The notes beneath the pieces are model-generated. The model saw only the letters and a program-made list of their open reading frames with translations. It did no database searches and was not told the DNA's origin. Below are positions 16,149 through 25,048 of a stretch of 64,000 nucleotides of DNA, in pieces. The position numbers and the translations under genes were made by a program. This stretch comes from Acidiflorens sp963841945 (GTDB lineage: Bacteria > Acidobacteriota > Terriglobia > Terriglobales > Acidobacteriaceae): NCBI GenBank assembly GCA_963841945.1, contig CAWJFC010000023.1, forward strand, positions 1 through 64,000. The letters run 5' to 3'. How positions within the stretch are numbered: position 1 is the first letter of the stretch; the number at the start of each line of letters is the position of its first letter.

Positions 16149-18050
16149 ATGGTTCGTGCAGGGATGGTTGTTCGAGGTGTCATTCTTTGTGGCCTGGCGT
16201 TCACAACGCTGGGCTTCGCCAAAACCAACAAGAACAATACGATCGTGACTTATCCTACGTTTGGCGTCTCGGGGCGAGTGGCCGACATGCCAGTGGAAGA
16301 TTCCATGATGCCGTTCCAGATGATGCCGGAGCCGCGTAAGAGCCCGAACCATGTCGAGATGCCGGCCGGCTTCCAGGACCCGGTCGCGCAGAAGCAAGAC
16401 ATTGGTGGCCTCGTCGCGGTCAAGGGTATTGACTTTGATGGCATTTCTTCGAACGGCTATGCGCCGTCGGATTCCAACATGGCGGTGGGCCCGACGGAAA
16501 TCGTCGAAGTGGTGAACGTGCTGTACCAGGTTTTTGACAAGAATGGCAACACGATCGCCGGTCCGACCAACATCCAGAACATCTTCAGCGGTCTGGCGGG
16601 CGATTGTTCCACCAGCACCTACGGCGACCCGGTTGTCCTTTATGACCGTCAGGCCGACCGCTGGCTGATCAGCATGATCGGCTCCGGCTCGACCACCTCG
16701 GAGTGCGTTGCGGTTTCCAAGACCAACGATCCGACGGGCGCGTTCTACCTGTACGGGTACTCTTTCGGCTCGAACCTGAACGACTATCCTAAATTTGGCA
16801 CCTGGCCGACGGCCAGCAACAGCGCATATCTGGCGAGCTTTGACATCTTCATTAACTTCGGATCCTACGGCGGCGCGGATCTGTGCGGTATGGACCGTAC
16901 GAAGATGCTGGCGGGAAATTCTTCACCTGCCATGCTCTGCGGCATGACCGGCAGCGGCGAGTTCAGCTACCTGCCGTCGGAAATGGATGGGCCCACGCCT
17001 CCGGTGGATGGGACGCCGGGTGTGTTCATCAATCACGACAACGGCACCAGTAACCAGTTGTTCCTGCGCACGTTGGCGCTTGACTTCGCGTCTGGTACAG
17101 CCACCTTGTCGGCCGCGACCAAACTCACGGTTCCGGCGTTCAGCGATGCCTGCCACAGCCAGTGCGTGCCGGAGCTGAGCGGCACCGCTCTGGACGCTCT
17201 CGGCGATCTGCAGATGTATCGTTTTGCGGTGCGGCATTTTGCCGATCATGATCGTGCGGTGCTCAACAATACGGTGCTGAATAGTGGCACTGGCGCCGTG
17301 CGCTGGTATGAGCTTTACGACCCGGCGGGATCGGTTACGGTGAACCAGTCGGGCACGTACGCTCCCGATTCGACATGGCGGTGGATGGCCAGCGCGGCGG
17401 AAGACAAGAATGCCGATATCGCCGTCGGCTACAGCGCGTCAAGCAGCACCATCCATCCGGGCAATCGTTTCGCTGGCCGCGTGCCAACCGACCCGGCGGG
17501 CACACTGGAAAGCGAAATCAGCATTATTCAAGGTGCGGGCTCGCAGAATGGCGGATTGACACGTTGGGGCGACTACTCGGCACTGCAGGTTGACCCGACC
17601 GACGACTGCACCTTCTGGTATGTGGCCCAGTATGAGGCAGCCACCGGCAGCTTCAACTGGCACACCCACATCGCTTCCTTCGCCTTTGACGAGTGCACGG
17701 GCGGCGGCGGTGGCCCGGCCATCAGCTTCGCTCCCGCTTCTCTGAAGTGGGGCAAGGTGGCGGTTGGCACCACCAGCGGCGCGAAGAAGGTAGTCGTCAG
17801 CAATAGCGGAAGCTCGACGCTGAGCATTTCGGCGATTGCCACGACCGGCGACTTTGCTCTGGCTACGGTAAAGGCCACCAAGAAAGTGACCCCGTGCGTG
17901 AACGGTACGAACCTCGCGCCCGGTGCAACCTGCGAAATCAAGGTTGATTTCACACCGGCCCAGACCGGTGCACTTACCGGCTCGGTCAATTTCACCGACA
18001 ACGCTTCTGGCAGCCCACAATCTGTGGCGCTGACCGGAACTGGCAAGTAA
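16149..18050 (+). CDS. Large secreted protein with C-terminal ASH/choice-of-anchor D domain
   Basis: A 633-residue exported protein. An N-terminal signal peptide (VRGVILCGLAFTTLGFA) is followed by a long region with DSNMAVGPTEIVEVVN, QVFDKNG and YGDPVVLYDRQADRWLIS, a pattern seen in uncharacterised secreted proteins of Acidobacteriota. A C-terminal domain of about 110 residues has the ASH/HYDIN-like pattern (LKWGKVAVGTTSGAKKVVVSN ... DFTPAQTG.LTGSVNF). The ATG at 16149 follows GAGGA by about 8 bases; an upstream ATG (16092) would put 19 charged residues before the signal peptide. The protein is probably cell-surface or secreted; no catalytic motif is recognised. Confidence 0.75.
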   Translation: MVRAGMVVRGVILCGLAFTTLGFAKTNKNNTIVTYPTFGVSGRVADMPVEDSMMPFQMMPEPRKSPNHVEMPAGFQDPVAQKQDIGGLVAVKGIDFDGISSNGYAPSDSNMAVGPTEIVEVVNVLYQVFDKNGNTIAGPTNIQNIFSGLAGDCSTSTYGDPVVLYDRQADRWLISMIGSGSTTSECVAVSKTNDPTGAFYLYGYSFGSNLNDYPKFGTWPTASNSAYLASFDIFINFGSYGGADLCGMDRTKMLAGNSSPAMLCGMTGSGEFSYLPSEMDGPTPPVDGTPGVFINHDNGTSNQLFLRTLALDFASGTATLSAATKLTVPAFSDACHSQCVPELSGTALDALGDLQMYRFAVRHFADHDRAVLNNTVLNSGTGAVRWYELYDPAGSVTVNQSGTYAPDSTWRWMASAAEDKNADIAVGYSASSSTIHPGNRFAGRVPTDPAGTLESEISIIQGAGSQNGGLTRWGDYSALQVDPTDDCTFWYVAQYEAATGSFNWHTHIASFAFDECTGGGGGPAISFAPASLKWGKVAVGTTSGAKKVVVSNSGSSTLSISAIATTGDFALATVKATKKVTPCVNGTNLAPGATCEIKVDFTPAQTGALTGSVNFTDNASGSPQSVALTGTGK

Positions 18051-18072
18051 TAGAAGCTCGTTGTTTCGGATA

Positions 18073-18102
18073 CGGGGCTGCGCAAGCGGCCCCGTTTTCT
18101 TT
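18073..18102 (+). terminator. Intrinsic terminator of the ASH-domain gene
   Basis: A 9-bp stem (CGGGGCTGC/GCGGCCCCG with one G-T pair) around a GCAA tetraloop is followed at once by TTTTCTTT, 22 bases after the stop codon. Confidence 0.92.
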
Positions 18103-18301
18103 GCTCCCTTTTCCCCTGGGCTCACGGCAATCGTGTAAAATTCATTTGGCGAGTACATGGTGACGCTTTCCGCGTTTTAAACCCTGCCGGGCATCAGCGT
18201 GCTAACCGGCATTCCTCGATACTCCCCAATTACCAGGTAGAACCGCGGCTCGCGCTTTCACAGGCAAAGGCCGGCGGTACATTCCTGTCAGGAGAAGTGG
18301 C

Positions 18302-18481
18302 ATGGCGAAGATTGCGAAGACAGCCGACCGTAAGAAGGTCATGGACACGACGAAGTCAACCAATTGCCCGAAGTGCGGCAAAGAAACGCGCATCGTGAAG
18401 CGCATGAAGGATCGCGAGCGCGGCGTGCCCGGGGGCATCTATATCTCGTGTTCGGGCTGCGAATTTTTTGAGAAGTTGTAG
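18302..18481 (+). CDS. Small zinc-ribbon protein, 59 aa
   Basis: A 59-residue basic protein starting MAKIAKTADRKKVMDTT, with two cysteine pairs (CPKCG and CSGC) 30 residues apart, forming a rubredoxin-knuckle-type zinc ribbon. AGGAGA lies 8 bases before the ATG. The Lys/Arg-rich N-terminus suggests binding to nucleic acid or ribosome, but that is a guess. It lies between an intrinsic terminator and a large inverted repeat, so it is probably a single-gene transcript. Confidence 0.75.
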   Translation: MAKIAKTADRKKVMDTTKSTNCPKCGKETRIVKRMKDRERGVPGGIYISCSGCEFFEKL

Positions 18482-18511
18482 CGAGATCTTTCAAAACCCA
18501 AACAAGCAAAA

Positions 18512-18595
18512 GAGGCATTGAATCATTGGGCGTCAATTCCCCGGGCCAGTCCGCTTCCAGTCAGACGGCCCATTGACGCAATGATTCAATGCCTC
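18512..18595. repeat. 84-bp near-perfect inverted repeat (long hairpin)
   Basis: The left arm GAGGCATTGAATCATTG then GCGTCAAT pairs with the right arm ATTGACGC then AATGATTCAATGCCTC over about 24 bp with one bulged base. The centre, GGGCC...GGCCC, can pair again, so almost the entire 84 bases fold into one hairpin. It lies 30 bases after the zinc-ribbon gene. There is no T-run, so it is not a standard terminator; a MITE-like element or mRNA-stabilising structure is possible. Confidence 0.8.
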
Positions 18596-18658
18596 GAGTC
18601 TTTCTCCTACTCCCTGCGCGGTTTTTCGCTCGAATTATGCGGCTTTAATACTCTTTTC

Positions 18659-19240
18659 TTACAATGACACCATCAGCGCGATCTGCACTCCCGGATGCGC
18701 CAGATCGAACAGGAAATACTGGCCATCGATGTAGTCGACGTAGCAGTCATCGGTATACGCCCAGCCTGCCGGCCACGGGTCGACCAGGATGAACGAGTAG
18801 CCGCCGTATGCAAAGGTCGGCCGTCCGTTTACGACGGTGGGACGGCTGGGGTGAAACGTGTGGCTCCGGCCAAAGCTGGAACGGAATTTGTTGTCAGGAA
18901 TATGGCCGCCGGCCGCGTGCGCGTTTCCCTGATTCTCATTGCGCATGTTGCCCATTTCCTTGCCGGAATTTTTGTCTTCTTTCTTTTCCTGCTTTTCCTG
19001 ATCCTTGTTTTCCTTCTCTTGTTCCTTCGCGTCCTTGTCTTGCTTCTCGTTCTTTTCGGGCTTCATCTCATCGGGCTTTTGCTCTTGCTTCTCCGGCTTC
19101 GTCTCCGGCTTTTCTTCCGGCTGTTGCATGGCGGGCGATGCGTCCTTGGATTTAGGCTCGTCCTGCTGGGGCGACGCGTTCGCGAACGCCGCAAACAGCA
19201 GGAAGCAGAGAACTGTACTGGCGATTCTTATCCGCTTCAT
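18659..19240 (-). CDS. Secreted Lys/Glu-rich hypothetical protein
   Basis: A 193-residue exported protein. The signal peptide is MKRIRIASTVLCFLLFAAFA ending NASPQ. Residues about 25-95 are a highly charged low-complexity stretch of K, E, D, Q and P that is probably disordered or coiled. The C-terminal 80 residues form an aromatic, folded-looking module (GYSFILVDPWPAGWAYTDD, then YVDYIDGQYFLFD). The ATG at 19240 has AAGGAG 8 bases upstream; an upstream in-frame ATG at 19357 lacks these signals. Function unknown. Confidence 0.75.
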   Translation of the reverse strand: MKRIRIASTVLCFLLFAAFANASPQQDEPKSKDASPAMQQPEEKPETKPEKQEQKPDEMKPEKNEKQDKDAKEQEKENKDQEKQEKKEDKNSGKEMGNMRNENQGNAHAAGGHIPDNKFRSSFGRSHTFHPSRPTVVNGRPTFAYGGYSFILVDPWPAGWAYTDDCYVDYIDGQYFLFDLAHPGVQIALMVSL

Positions 19241-19459
19241 TTTTCTTTCTCCTTCGGCGCCCGGTTCACTCCTAGCCGCACTCCAGACGCACGTCGAGTG
19301 TTTTGCGCTTATCCGATGAGGTCCCGCATACCGAAGGATGCCGAATCGGTAGTGCATCGGGCACAGCGGATACCGAAGGTACAGTGGGAATGGTAGCTAA
19401 GGAGAGGGTGAACGCCTGCACAGTCAAAAGAAGACCGCAGTCACGGACTGAATGAGAAA

Positions 19460-20197
19460 TTACAGACTCGAAATGGGCGCGTGTTCCTCGGACGCGATCT
19501 GGCCAAGAATCGCGCGCGCTTCGGCCGCGGGATCTGCCGCTTCCGTAATCGGCCGTCCTACGACGATGTGGGAAGCACCCGCGGCAATCGCTTCTGCCGG
19601 AGTTACTACGCGCGCCTGATCATCATGTCCGCTGCCCGCAGGACGCACGCCCGGTGTCACGATCACAAAGTCGTGGCCGAACTCCTCGCGCAGAGCGGCG
19701 CACTCACGCGCCGAAGCCACCAGGCCCTTATACCCACTGGCCAGCGCCAGCGCCGCCAGGCGCAGCACTTGATCCGCTACCCCACCGCGAACCCCCAGCG
19801 TTTCGAGGTCTCCGCTGTTGAGGCTGGTCAGAACGGTGACCGCCAGGACGAGCGTCTTGGGATTGATCTTCTCCGCCGCCTCCAACGCCGCACGTAGCAT
19901 CTTTCCGCCGCCGGCGGCGTGTACCGTTAACATACTGACACCGAGACCTGCAGCCTCAACCACAGCTGCGCCCACAGTGTTAGGAATGTCGTGATATTTG
20001 ATGTCGAGGAAAACGCGGCGCCCCGAGGAGACGAGCTCGCGCACAATTGAAGGGCCCTCGGCTGTGTAGAGTTGCATCCCGACCTTGTAGGTCGAGGCCG
20101 AATCGCCGACGGCCGCCACGATCTTGCGGGCGGCCTCGCCGGTCGATACATCCAGTGCCACGATCAATCGCTGGCGAGGGTCCATTGTTTCAACCAT
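19460..20197 (-). CDS. pyrF: Orotidine 5'-phosphate decarboxylase
   Basis: Last step of UMP synthesis: OMP to UMP plus CO2. The 245-residue TIM-barrel protein begins RQRLIVALDVSTGEAA and carries the catalytic DxKxxD (FLDIKYHDIPNT), the substrate site VTVLTSLN, and the phosphate-binding end VTPGVRP ... HIVVGRPIT. These define group I PyrF. ATG 20197 is used; GTG 20200 and ATG 20185 are alternatives in the same frame. It lies 21 bases after rlpA on the same strand. Confidence 0.95.
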   Translation of the reverse strand: MVETMDPRQRLIVALDVSTGEAARKIVAAVGDSASTYKVGMQLYTAEGPSIVRELVSSGRRVFLDIKYHDIPNTVGAAVVEAAGLGVSMLTVHAAGGGKMLRAALEAAEKINPKTLVLAVTVLTSLNSGDLETLGVRGGVADQVLRLAALALASGYKGLVASARECAALREEFGHDFVIVTPGVRPAGSGHDDQARVVTPAEAIAAGASHIVVGRPITEAADPAAEARAILGQIASEEHAPISSL

Positions 20198-20218
20198 CAC
20201 CTGCGAGTGTAGCGGTTT

Positions 20219-20722
20219 TTAGTTGAGGTTGGCTACAGGTTCCAGCTCGGCAACGGTCTGTGGATGCGAGATGTCCAGACGGACTCTCTGCAGACCCCGA
20301 TTTTTGAATCCCAGCGCTCGCGCCGCATTGTAGGATACGTCAATAATCCGGCCGTCCACGACGGGACCCCGGTCATTGATTCGTACTACGACGGCCTTGC
20401 CATTCCTCAAGTTCGTTACCTTGACGAAGGATCCCAGCGGTAGCGTGGGATGGGCGGCGGTGAGATCGTTCATATCGTAGGGTTCACCGCTGGCAGTCTC
20501 TTTGCCCTGGAAGTAGTCTCCGTACCAGGACGCGGTGCCTACTTGATAGGCTGGTGATTTTTTGGTTGATTTGCTCGCATGACCACTGGTCTCCTTCGCA
20601 GTAACCGTGATCCACGGCTTGGTGACCTTGGCGGCTTCCAGGCTTGGCCCGGATGCGGCTCCTGCCCCCAGACTAGCCACCGACAAAAGCACGGCCAGAC
20701 CTTCGGCGAAACGTCGTCGCAT
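20219..20722 (-). CDS. rlpA: RlpA-like septal-ring lytic transglycosylase
   Basis: A 167-residue exported protein with a signal peptide and a double-psi beta-barrel: GTASWYGDYFQGKETASGE, PLGSFVKVTNLRNGK, VVRINDRGPVVDGRIIDVS. The Asp in NDRGP and the His-containing loop AAHPTLPLG are the RlpA catalytic-site segments; homologues cleave peptidoglycan strands lacking stem peptides. No SPOR domain is present. GGAGGT lies 7 bases before the ATG. Confidence 0.9.
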   Translation of the reverse strand: MRRRFAEGLAVLLSVASLGAGAASGPSLEAAKVTKPWITVTAKETSGHASKSTKKSPAYQVGTASWYGDYFQGKETASGEPYDMNDLTAAHPTLPLGSFVKVTNLRNGKAVVVRINDRGPVVDGRIIDVSYNAARALGFKNRGLQRVRLDISHPQTVAELEPVANLN

Positions 20723-21193
20723 TCGATTACCTCCATTTGAAAGTCGTTTTTGGTCGTTTGCTCCTTTACCAAACGATTCGCTGATGCTACGGGGGATGGC
20801 AGTTCAAGTCAATCAGAAAAATCCTCAGAGAGATTAACTAAGTGGTAATTGATCAATGACTTAGCCCGATGAAATTATGGATTTTAGGCGCTATGTGATT
20901 GAAGACAGGAGGAGGCACATATTAACCATAAGGTACTGGGTAGAAAGGTGGGGGCATAAAAAAACTTCTAACTTCTTTAGAACTGTAGTTTTAGGAAGGA
21001 AATATTGTAAACACATGATAATAAACACTTTAAGTTTCGTCGCAGTTACTGAATGGTTACTAGACTGCACCATCCGCAGTGCATAGCTCGGCAGGATGCC
21101 AGGCCTGGCGGCCTTTTCACCTAGATAGCAAAAGCGGGCGATCTGCCAGAAAGTGGAATTCCCCTCGTTTCATCTTTCATTTACAGTGGGTGG
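20723..21193. other. Intergenic region with an A/T-rich island
   Basis: About 470 bases between rlpA and thiD. Bases 20830-21075 are markedly A/T-rich against the surrounding GC-rich DNA. A 69-codon open frame at 20877-21086 has no ribosome-binding site and an unconvincing composition. No TPP riboswitch pattern was found in front of thiD. The island could be foreign DNA or an upstream control region. Confidence 0.55.
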
Positions 21194-22117
21194 GTGCCCT
21201 CCCCGCCCCCCACTGTCCTAAGCATAGCGGGCTTTGACCCGTCCTCCGGGGCGGGCGTTACCGCCGACATCAAGACGATTGCGGCCCATGAGTGCTACGG
21301 GATTTCCTGTATCACCGCCCTGACCGTTCAGTCCACTCGAGGGGTCCGGCAGGTCCAACCGGTTGATGTCGGCCTGATTACCTCCACTCTTGAGGAACTC
21401 GCCTCCGATTTTGAGATCCGGGCCGTCCACATTGGCATGCTTGCCACCGAAGCCATAGTTCGCACGGTAGCGGATTTTCTTGAGAACGCCAGGCCGCTTC
21501 ATGTCGTACTCGATCCAATCCTGAAGTCAAGCTCGGGAGCGGATTTGCTGGACGCCGCTGGAGCGCGCCAGGTGGTTGAACGCCTCTTGCCGCTGGCTGA
21601 AGTGGTAACGCCAAACTTGGACGAGGCGACCACGATCTGCGCTCTCTCGCTGGCTGCCGCCGCTGCCGCATCGTCCGCTGGGCACCCCGAAGGCAATGGG
21701 ACGGTCTCTTTAGCGGCCGCCGTTGATTCCATGCGGCAGGCAGCCCGAGGGATGCACGGGCTGGGCGCTCGAAACGTGGTCGTGACCGGCGGCGACCTTG
21801 AGAAGGCCGTCGACCTACTGAGCTTTGCGACCGAGCGTGGAATTGAGCAGGAGCTCTTCAAAGCCGACCGCCAGAAATCGACTTCTACCCATGGCACCGG
21901 CTGCGCCTTCGCTACCGCCATGGCCTGCCACCTCGCCCACGGACGAGGCTTGCCTGAGGCGGTCCTGCTCTCCAAGGCCTACATTTCAGCTGCCATCACG
22001 AACGCACAGCCGCTGGGCCACGGAGCGGGGCCGATGCACCTTCTCTACCGGATGAGCCAGCAAAGGCGCCTCAGCCAAGCTGTGACTGAGCCCGAGACCG
22101 CCCATTCCCGCAACTGA
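21194..22117 (+). CDS. thiD: Hydroxymethylpyrimidine/phosphomethylpyrimidine kinase
   Basis: Phosphorylates HMP and HMP-phosphate in thiamine biosynthesis. The 307-residue ribokinase-fold protein starts TVLSIAGFDPSSGAGVTADIK, has the substrate segment CYGISCITALTVQ, VLDPILKSSSGADLL, VVTPNLDEA and the anion-hole motif THGTGCAFATAMA with the catalytic Asp-equivalent Cys/Gly region. An Ala-rich insertion at about residues 152-180 is longer than usual. Translation starts at GTG 21194. The gene is not clustered with other thi genes. Confidence 0.93.
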   Translation: MPSPPPTVLSIAGFDPSSGAGVTADIKTIAAHECYGISCITALTVQSTRGVRQVQPVDVGLITSTLEELASDFEIRAVHIGMLATEAIVRTVADFLENARPLHVVLDPILKSSSGADLLDAAGARQVVERLLPLAEVVTPNLDEATTICALSLAAAAAASSAGHPEGNGTVSLAAAVDSMRQAARGMHGLGARNVVVTGGDLEKAVDLLSFATERGIEQELFKADRQKSTSTHGTGCAFATAMACHLAHGRGLPEAVLLSKAYISAAITNAQPLGHGAGPMHLLYRMSQQRRLSQAVTEPETAHSRN

Positions 22118-22256
22118 AAGCGCAGTGATTTCAAGGATAGGGCTGCCTGGCTTGTGTCAGGAACACGTCAACCCTGCGGAGGTGACGGATGCTTAGATCA
22201 TGGAATTATTGGGCTTTGAGGGTGGGGCAGTCAGGAATTGGGTATGCCGGGAAGAA

Positions 22257-22676
22257 CTACGCCGCTTTCTTCAACAGCAGCCCGGCGCCAAAGCTGGCGA
22301 TGGCCGCCAGCAACCACTCGATCCGCCACATCTGAATGGCTTGCCAATCCAGCGTCGTACGAGCCGTGAAGATGATGCCCACGGCTAACGCTCCAACCAT
22401 GCAGAACATGCCAAACAAAAACGTGCCCAGGCAAGCGTTCGAAAGCCCGAGGCGTTTCCTGAGCGCGGTCAGTTCCGTGAGCCCGGGAATCTCAATCGCC
22501 CGCGTCGCGCTCGCCTCCTGACGGCTGGCTCCGCAGCTGTGGCAAAAATGCGACTCGACGATGAACTCGGTGCCGCATTCATCGCAGGTCTCCCGCCGGC
22601 TTTGCGGTATCGCTTCAGACGTCTTCGCGGGCGGCCGCCAAAACTCGTGTTGAGCCTGTTCGAGCGCTTCTGCCAT
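22257..22676 (-). CDS. Zinc-ribbon plus two-TM membrane protein
   Basis: A 139-residue protein. Residues about 28-53 hold a double CxxC zinc ribbon (CDECGTEF and CHSCGAS), and two transmembrane helices follow (LGTFLFGMFCMVGALAVG and IEWLLAAIASFGAGLLL). The ATG at 22676 has AGAGGA 8 bases upstream. No named family is recognised; small zinc-ribbon membrane proteins of this sort are common and uncharacterised. Confidence 0.7.
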   Translation of the reverse strand: MAEALEQAQHEFWRPPAKTSEAIPQSRRETCDECGTEFIVESHFCHSCGASRQEASATRAIEIPGLTELTALRKRLGLSNACLGTFLFGMFCMVGALAVGIIFTARTTLDWQAIQMWRIEWLLAAIASFGAGLLLKKAA

Positions 22677-22942
22677 GCCAGAATTCCTCTTATGTCCGCT
22701 TCTTATCCGCAAGCGGATCACCAAATCCACCTATTACAAGGACAGCAGTTACAAGCCCGCCGATAGGGGAAGACGACCGGTGGGAGGGCAAGAATTACGC
22801 GACGACTCCGAATTTCCTTTATATTTTGCACGACATCACCTTCGCTTGGACGTACTCGCGTTGATTCTCCCCGAAGTAACCATGCGCCCGCCGGACTTCT
22901 GTGTACATGGCACCGGCAGGCGATCAGTTAAACTAAACAGGC

Positions 22943-24175
22943 TTGTCTTATCGCTCACCCAGGCTCCGCTTTTCCCCGGTGGTTGTGCTGTCGGGTTGGC
23001 TCCTGCTGGCAACTCTGTGCGTGCCGCTCCGCGCTGAGTCTGGACCCGCGACTCCCGGCAACATTCGTCCTGCCGACCCCCTCAATCAATCCGCCGTGGA
23101 TCACTTCTATAACCTCGATCACGATGCCGCGATCCGCGACTTTGAGATCATCATGGACCGCCATCCCGGTGATCCCTTTGCAATCAACCACCTGCTGTCC
23201 GCGCTGCTGGTGCGCGAACTCTACCGCATGGGTGCCATCAATACCGGTGAGTACACTAACGACAGCTTTATCGGGCAGGCGCACCGCCCGGCCGATCCAG
23301 CCCAGAAAGAACGCATCAAGCGGCTTGTGCAGCAGGCCGAAAAAATCGAAGACGCGGAACTCAACCGCAACCCCGACGACATCGACATGCTCTATGCCCG
23401 TGGCGTCACACGCGCCCAATTCGCGCTCTACACTGGACTGATCGAGCGCGCCTGGTTTTCCGCCCTACGAAACGCGGTCGGCGCCCGTCACGACCATGAG
23501 CGCGTGCTCGAATTGGACCCGCACTACACCGACGCCAAGCTTGTCGTCGGCACCCACAATTACGTGATGGGCAGCCTGTCATTTGCCGTTAAAGTCGCGG
23601 TCGCGCTCGTTGGCCTGGGCGGCGACAAGCAAAAAGGCATTCAGTATTTGTATGATGCGTACCGCGCGAATGGAGAAAACAGCATCGACGCGGGCATGGT
23701 GCTGCTGGTCTTTTTGCGGCGCGAGCACCGTTACAACGATGCACTCGAGATCGCAAATGCCCTAACACCGCGGTTTCCGCGCAACTATCTCCTGCCGATC
23801 GAACAAGGAAATCTACTGCGGGCCTCCGGCAAACTCGACCAGGCCGAGGAGCAATATCGCCGCGTCTGGCAGAACGGACGCGAAGGCAAATACGGTAACC
23901 TGCACTACGAACTGGCGGGCGTAGCTCTCGGGGATGTGCTGCGGGCGGAAAAGAAATACCAAGCCGCAGCTTCCGCCTACGAACAAGTCACCGATATGAA
24001 AGATGCCGACCCCGAATTAGTACAGAAGGCCGACCTGGGAGCCGGCGAGATGTACGACCAGATGCAAAACCGCGATGCGGCGATGAAGAAATATCAGGCC
24101 GTTGTGAGCATCAACTCTGGCAACATCGAGGCCGACAAGGCGCGCAAGAGGATGAGAGAGGCGTACCGGGAGTAA
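22943..24175 (+). CDS. Secreted tetratricopeptide-repeat protein
   Basis: A 410-residue exported protein: signal-like segment VVVLSGWLLLATLCVPLRA followed by helical repeats. TPR-type units are visible at residues about 50-80 (FYNLDHDAAIRDFEIIMDRH), 260-320 and 325-400 (KKYQAAASAYEQVTDMK, RDAAMKKYQAVVSIN). It probably serves as a periplasmic protein-protein scaffold. The start is uncertain: TTG 22943 gives the signal peptide, no ATG is available near it, and GTG 22980 would truncate it. Confidence 0.72.
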   Translation: MSYRSPRLRFSPVVVLSGWLLLATLCVPLRAESGPATPGNIRPADPLNQSAVDHFYNLDHDAAIRDFEIIMDRHPGDPFAINHLLSALLVRELYRMGAINTGEYTNDSFIGQAHRPADPAQKERIKRLVQQAEKIEDAELNRNPDDIDMLYARGVTRAQFALYTGLIERAWFSALRNAVGARHDHERVLELDPHYTDAKLVVGTHNYVMGSLSFAVKVAVALVGLGGDKQKGIQYLYDAYRANGENSIDAGMVLLVFLRREHRYNDALEIANALTPRFPRNYLLPIEQGNLLRASGKLDQAEEQYRRVWQNGREGKYGNLHYELAGVALGDVLRAEKKYQAAASAYEQVTDMKDADPELVQKADLGAGEMYDQMQNRDAAMKKYQAVVSINSGNIEADKARKRMREAYRE

Positions 24176-24209
24176 AAGGCGGTCTCGTCAAGCCCAGGTA
24201 AGACGCTGG

Positions 24210-24250
24210 AACTCGCATGGCGAGCGGTGAGCCAGCCATGCGAGTTTTAT
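24210..24250 (+). terminator. Intrinsic terminator between convergent TPR gene and tpiA
   Basis: A perfect 12-bp stem (AACTCGCATGGC/GCCATGCGAGTT) with a 13-base loop, followed on the plus strand by TTATTT. It lies 34 bases after the TPR gene's stop. It could also slow transcription from the opposite direction at the end of tpiA, although no T-run follows on that strand. Confidence 0.85.
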
Positions 24251-24257
24251 TTCGCGA

Positions 24258-25007
24258 CTAGTACTTGACGATGGCGGTGAAGGATTTCGGATCGAGCGAG
24301 GCGCCGCCGACGAGCGCGCCATCGATGCCCTCCGCCGACATGAGCGCGTGTGCGTTGTCGGGCTTGACCGATCCGCCGTAGAGGATGCGGAGGTTATTGG
24401 CGAATTCACTGCCGAAGGATTGCTCGACCTCTCCACGAATGCTGGCATGGGCGTCGGCGGCGATTTCGGGCGTAGCGGTTTTGCCGGTGCCGATCGCCCA
24501 GACGGGCTCATAGGCGACGACCATGTGGGCAGCCTTTTTGGCGGAAACCTTGTTGAAAGCACGCAAACATTGGCGGCGGAGAACGTCGTCGGTGAGTCCG
24601 GCTTCGCGCTCTTCGAGCACTTCGCCCACGCAGACGATGGGGACGAGTCCGGCTTCGAGGGCGGACTTGAGCTTGAGATTGACGGTGTCGTCGGTCTCGT
24701 TGAAATACTGGCGGCGCTCGGAGTGTCCGATGATGACGTGGGTGACGCCGACGGCGCACAGCATGCCGGCCGAGATTTCGCCGGTGTAGGCACCTTCGGT
24801 TTGCCAGTTCATGTTCTGTGCGCCGACGGCGACATTGGAGCCGCGAGCCTCATGCACGGCAAGATCGAGCGCGAGGTAGGTGGGGCAGACGACGATTTCG
24901 TCGCGGTCGTGACCGGCAACGAGCGGCAGAAATTCGCGGAAGAAGTCGCGGGCCTGGTCCGGAGTTTTGTACATCTTCCAGTTGGCGGCGATGAGTTTTT
25001 TTCGCAT
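24258..25007 (-). CDS. tpiA: Triosephosphate isomerase
   Basis: Interconverts dihydroxyacetone phosphate and glyceraldehyde-3-phosphate. The 249-residue TIM barrel has all key residues: AANWKM (Asn, Lys), IIGHSERR (catalytic His), VAYEPVWAIGTGK (catalytic Glu) and the phosphate loop ILYGGSVKPDNA ... DGALVGGAS. It is on the same strand as gap and pgk but separated from pgk by a macro-domain gene and a higBA pair. Confidence 0.97.
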   Translation of the reverse strand: MRKKLIAANWKMYKTPDQARDFFREFLPLVAGHDRDEIVVCPTYLALDLAVHEARGSNVAVGAQNMNWQTEGAYTGEISAGMLCAVGVTHVIIGHSERRQYFNETDDTVNLKLKSALEAGLVPIVCVGEVLEEREAGLTDDVLRRQCLRAFNKVSAKKAAHMVVAYEPVWAIGTGKTATPEIAADAHASIRGEVEQSFGSEFANNLRILYGGSVKPDNAHALMSAEGIDGALVGGASLDPKSFTAIVKY

Positions 25008-25048
25008 GAGGTATGGATAACCTTTCTTAAGGTGATGTGGCGCCTAAA

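Noticed and set aside
18512..18595. Standard intrinsic terminator
   Set aside because: The stem is far longer than usual and is not followed by a T-run on either strand.
20877..21086. A 69-codon frame in the A/T-rich island
   Set aside because: No ribosome-binding site, no family pattern and a composition unlike genes of this genome; the opposite strand is equally open.
21090..21193. TPP riboswitch in front of thiD
   Set aside because: The conserved CTGAGA and ACCTGA-type segments were not found.
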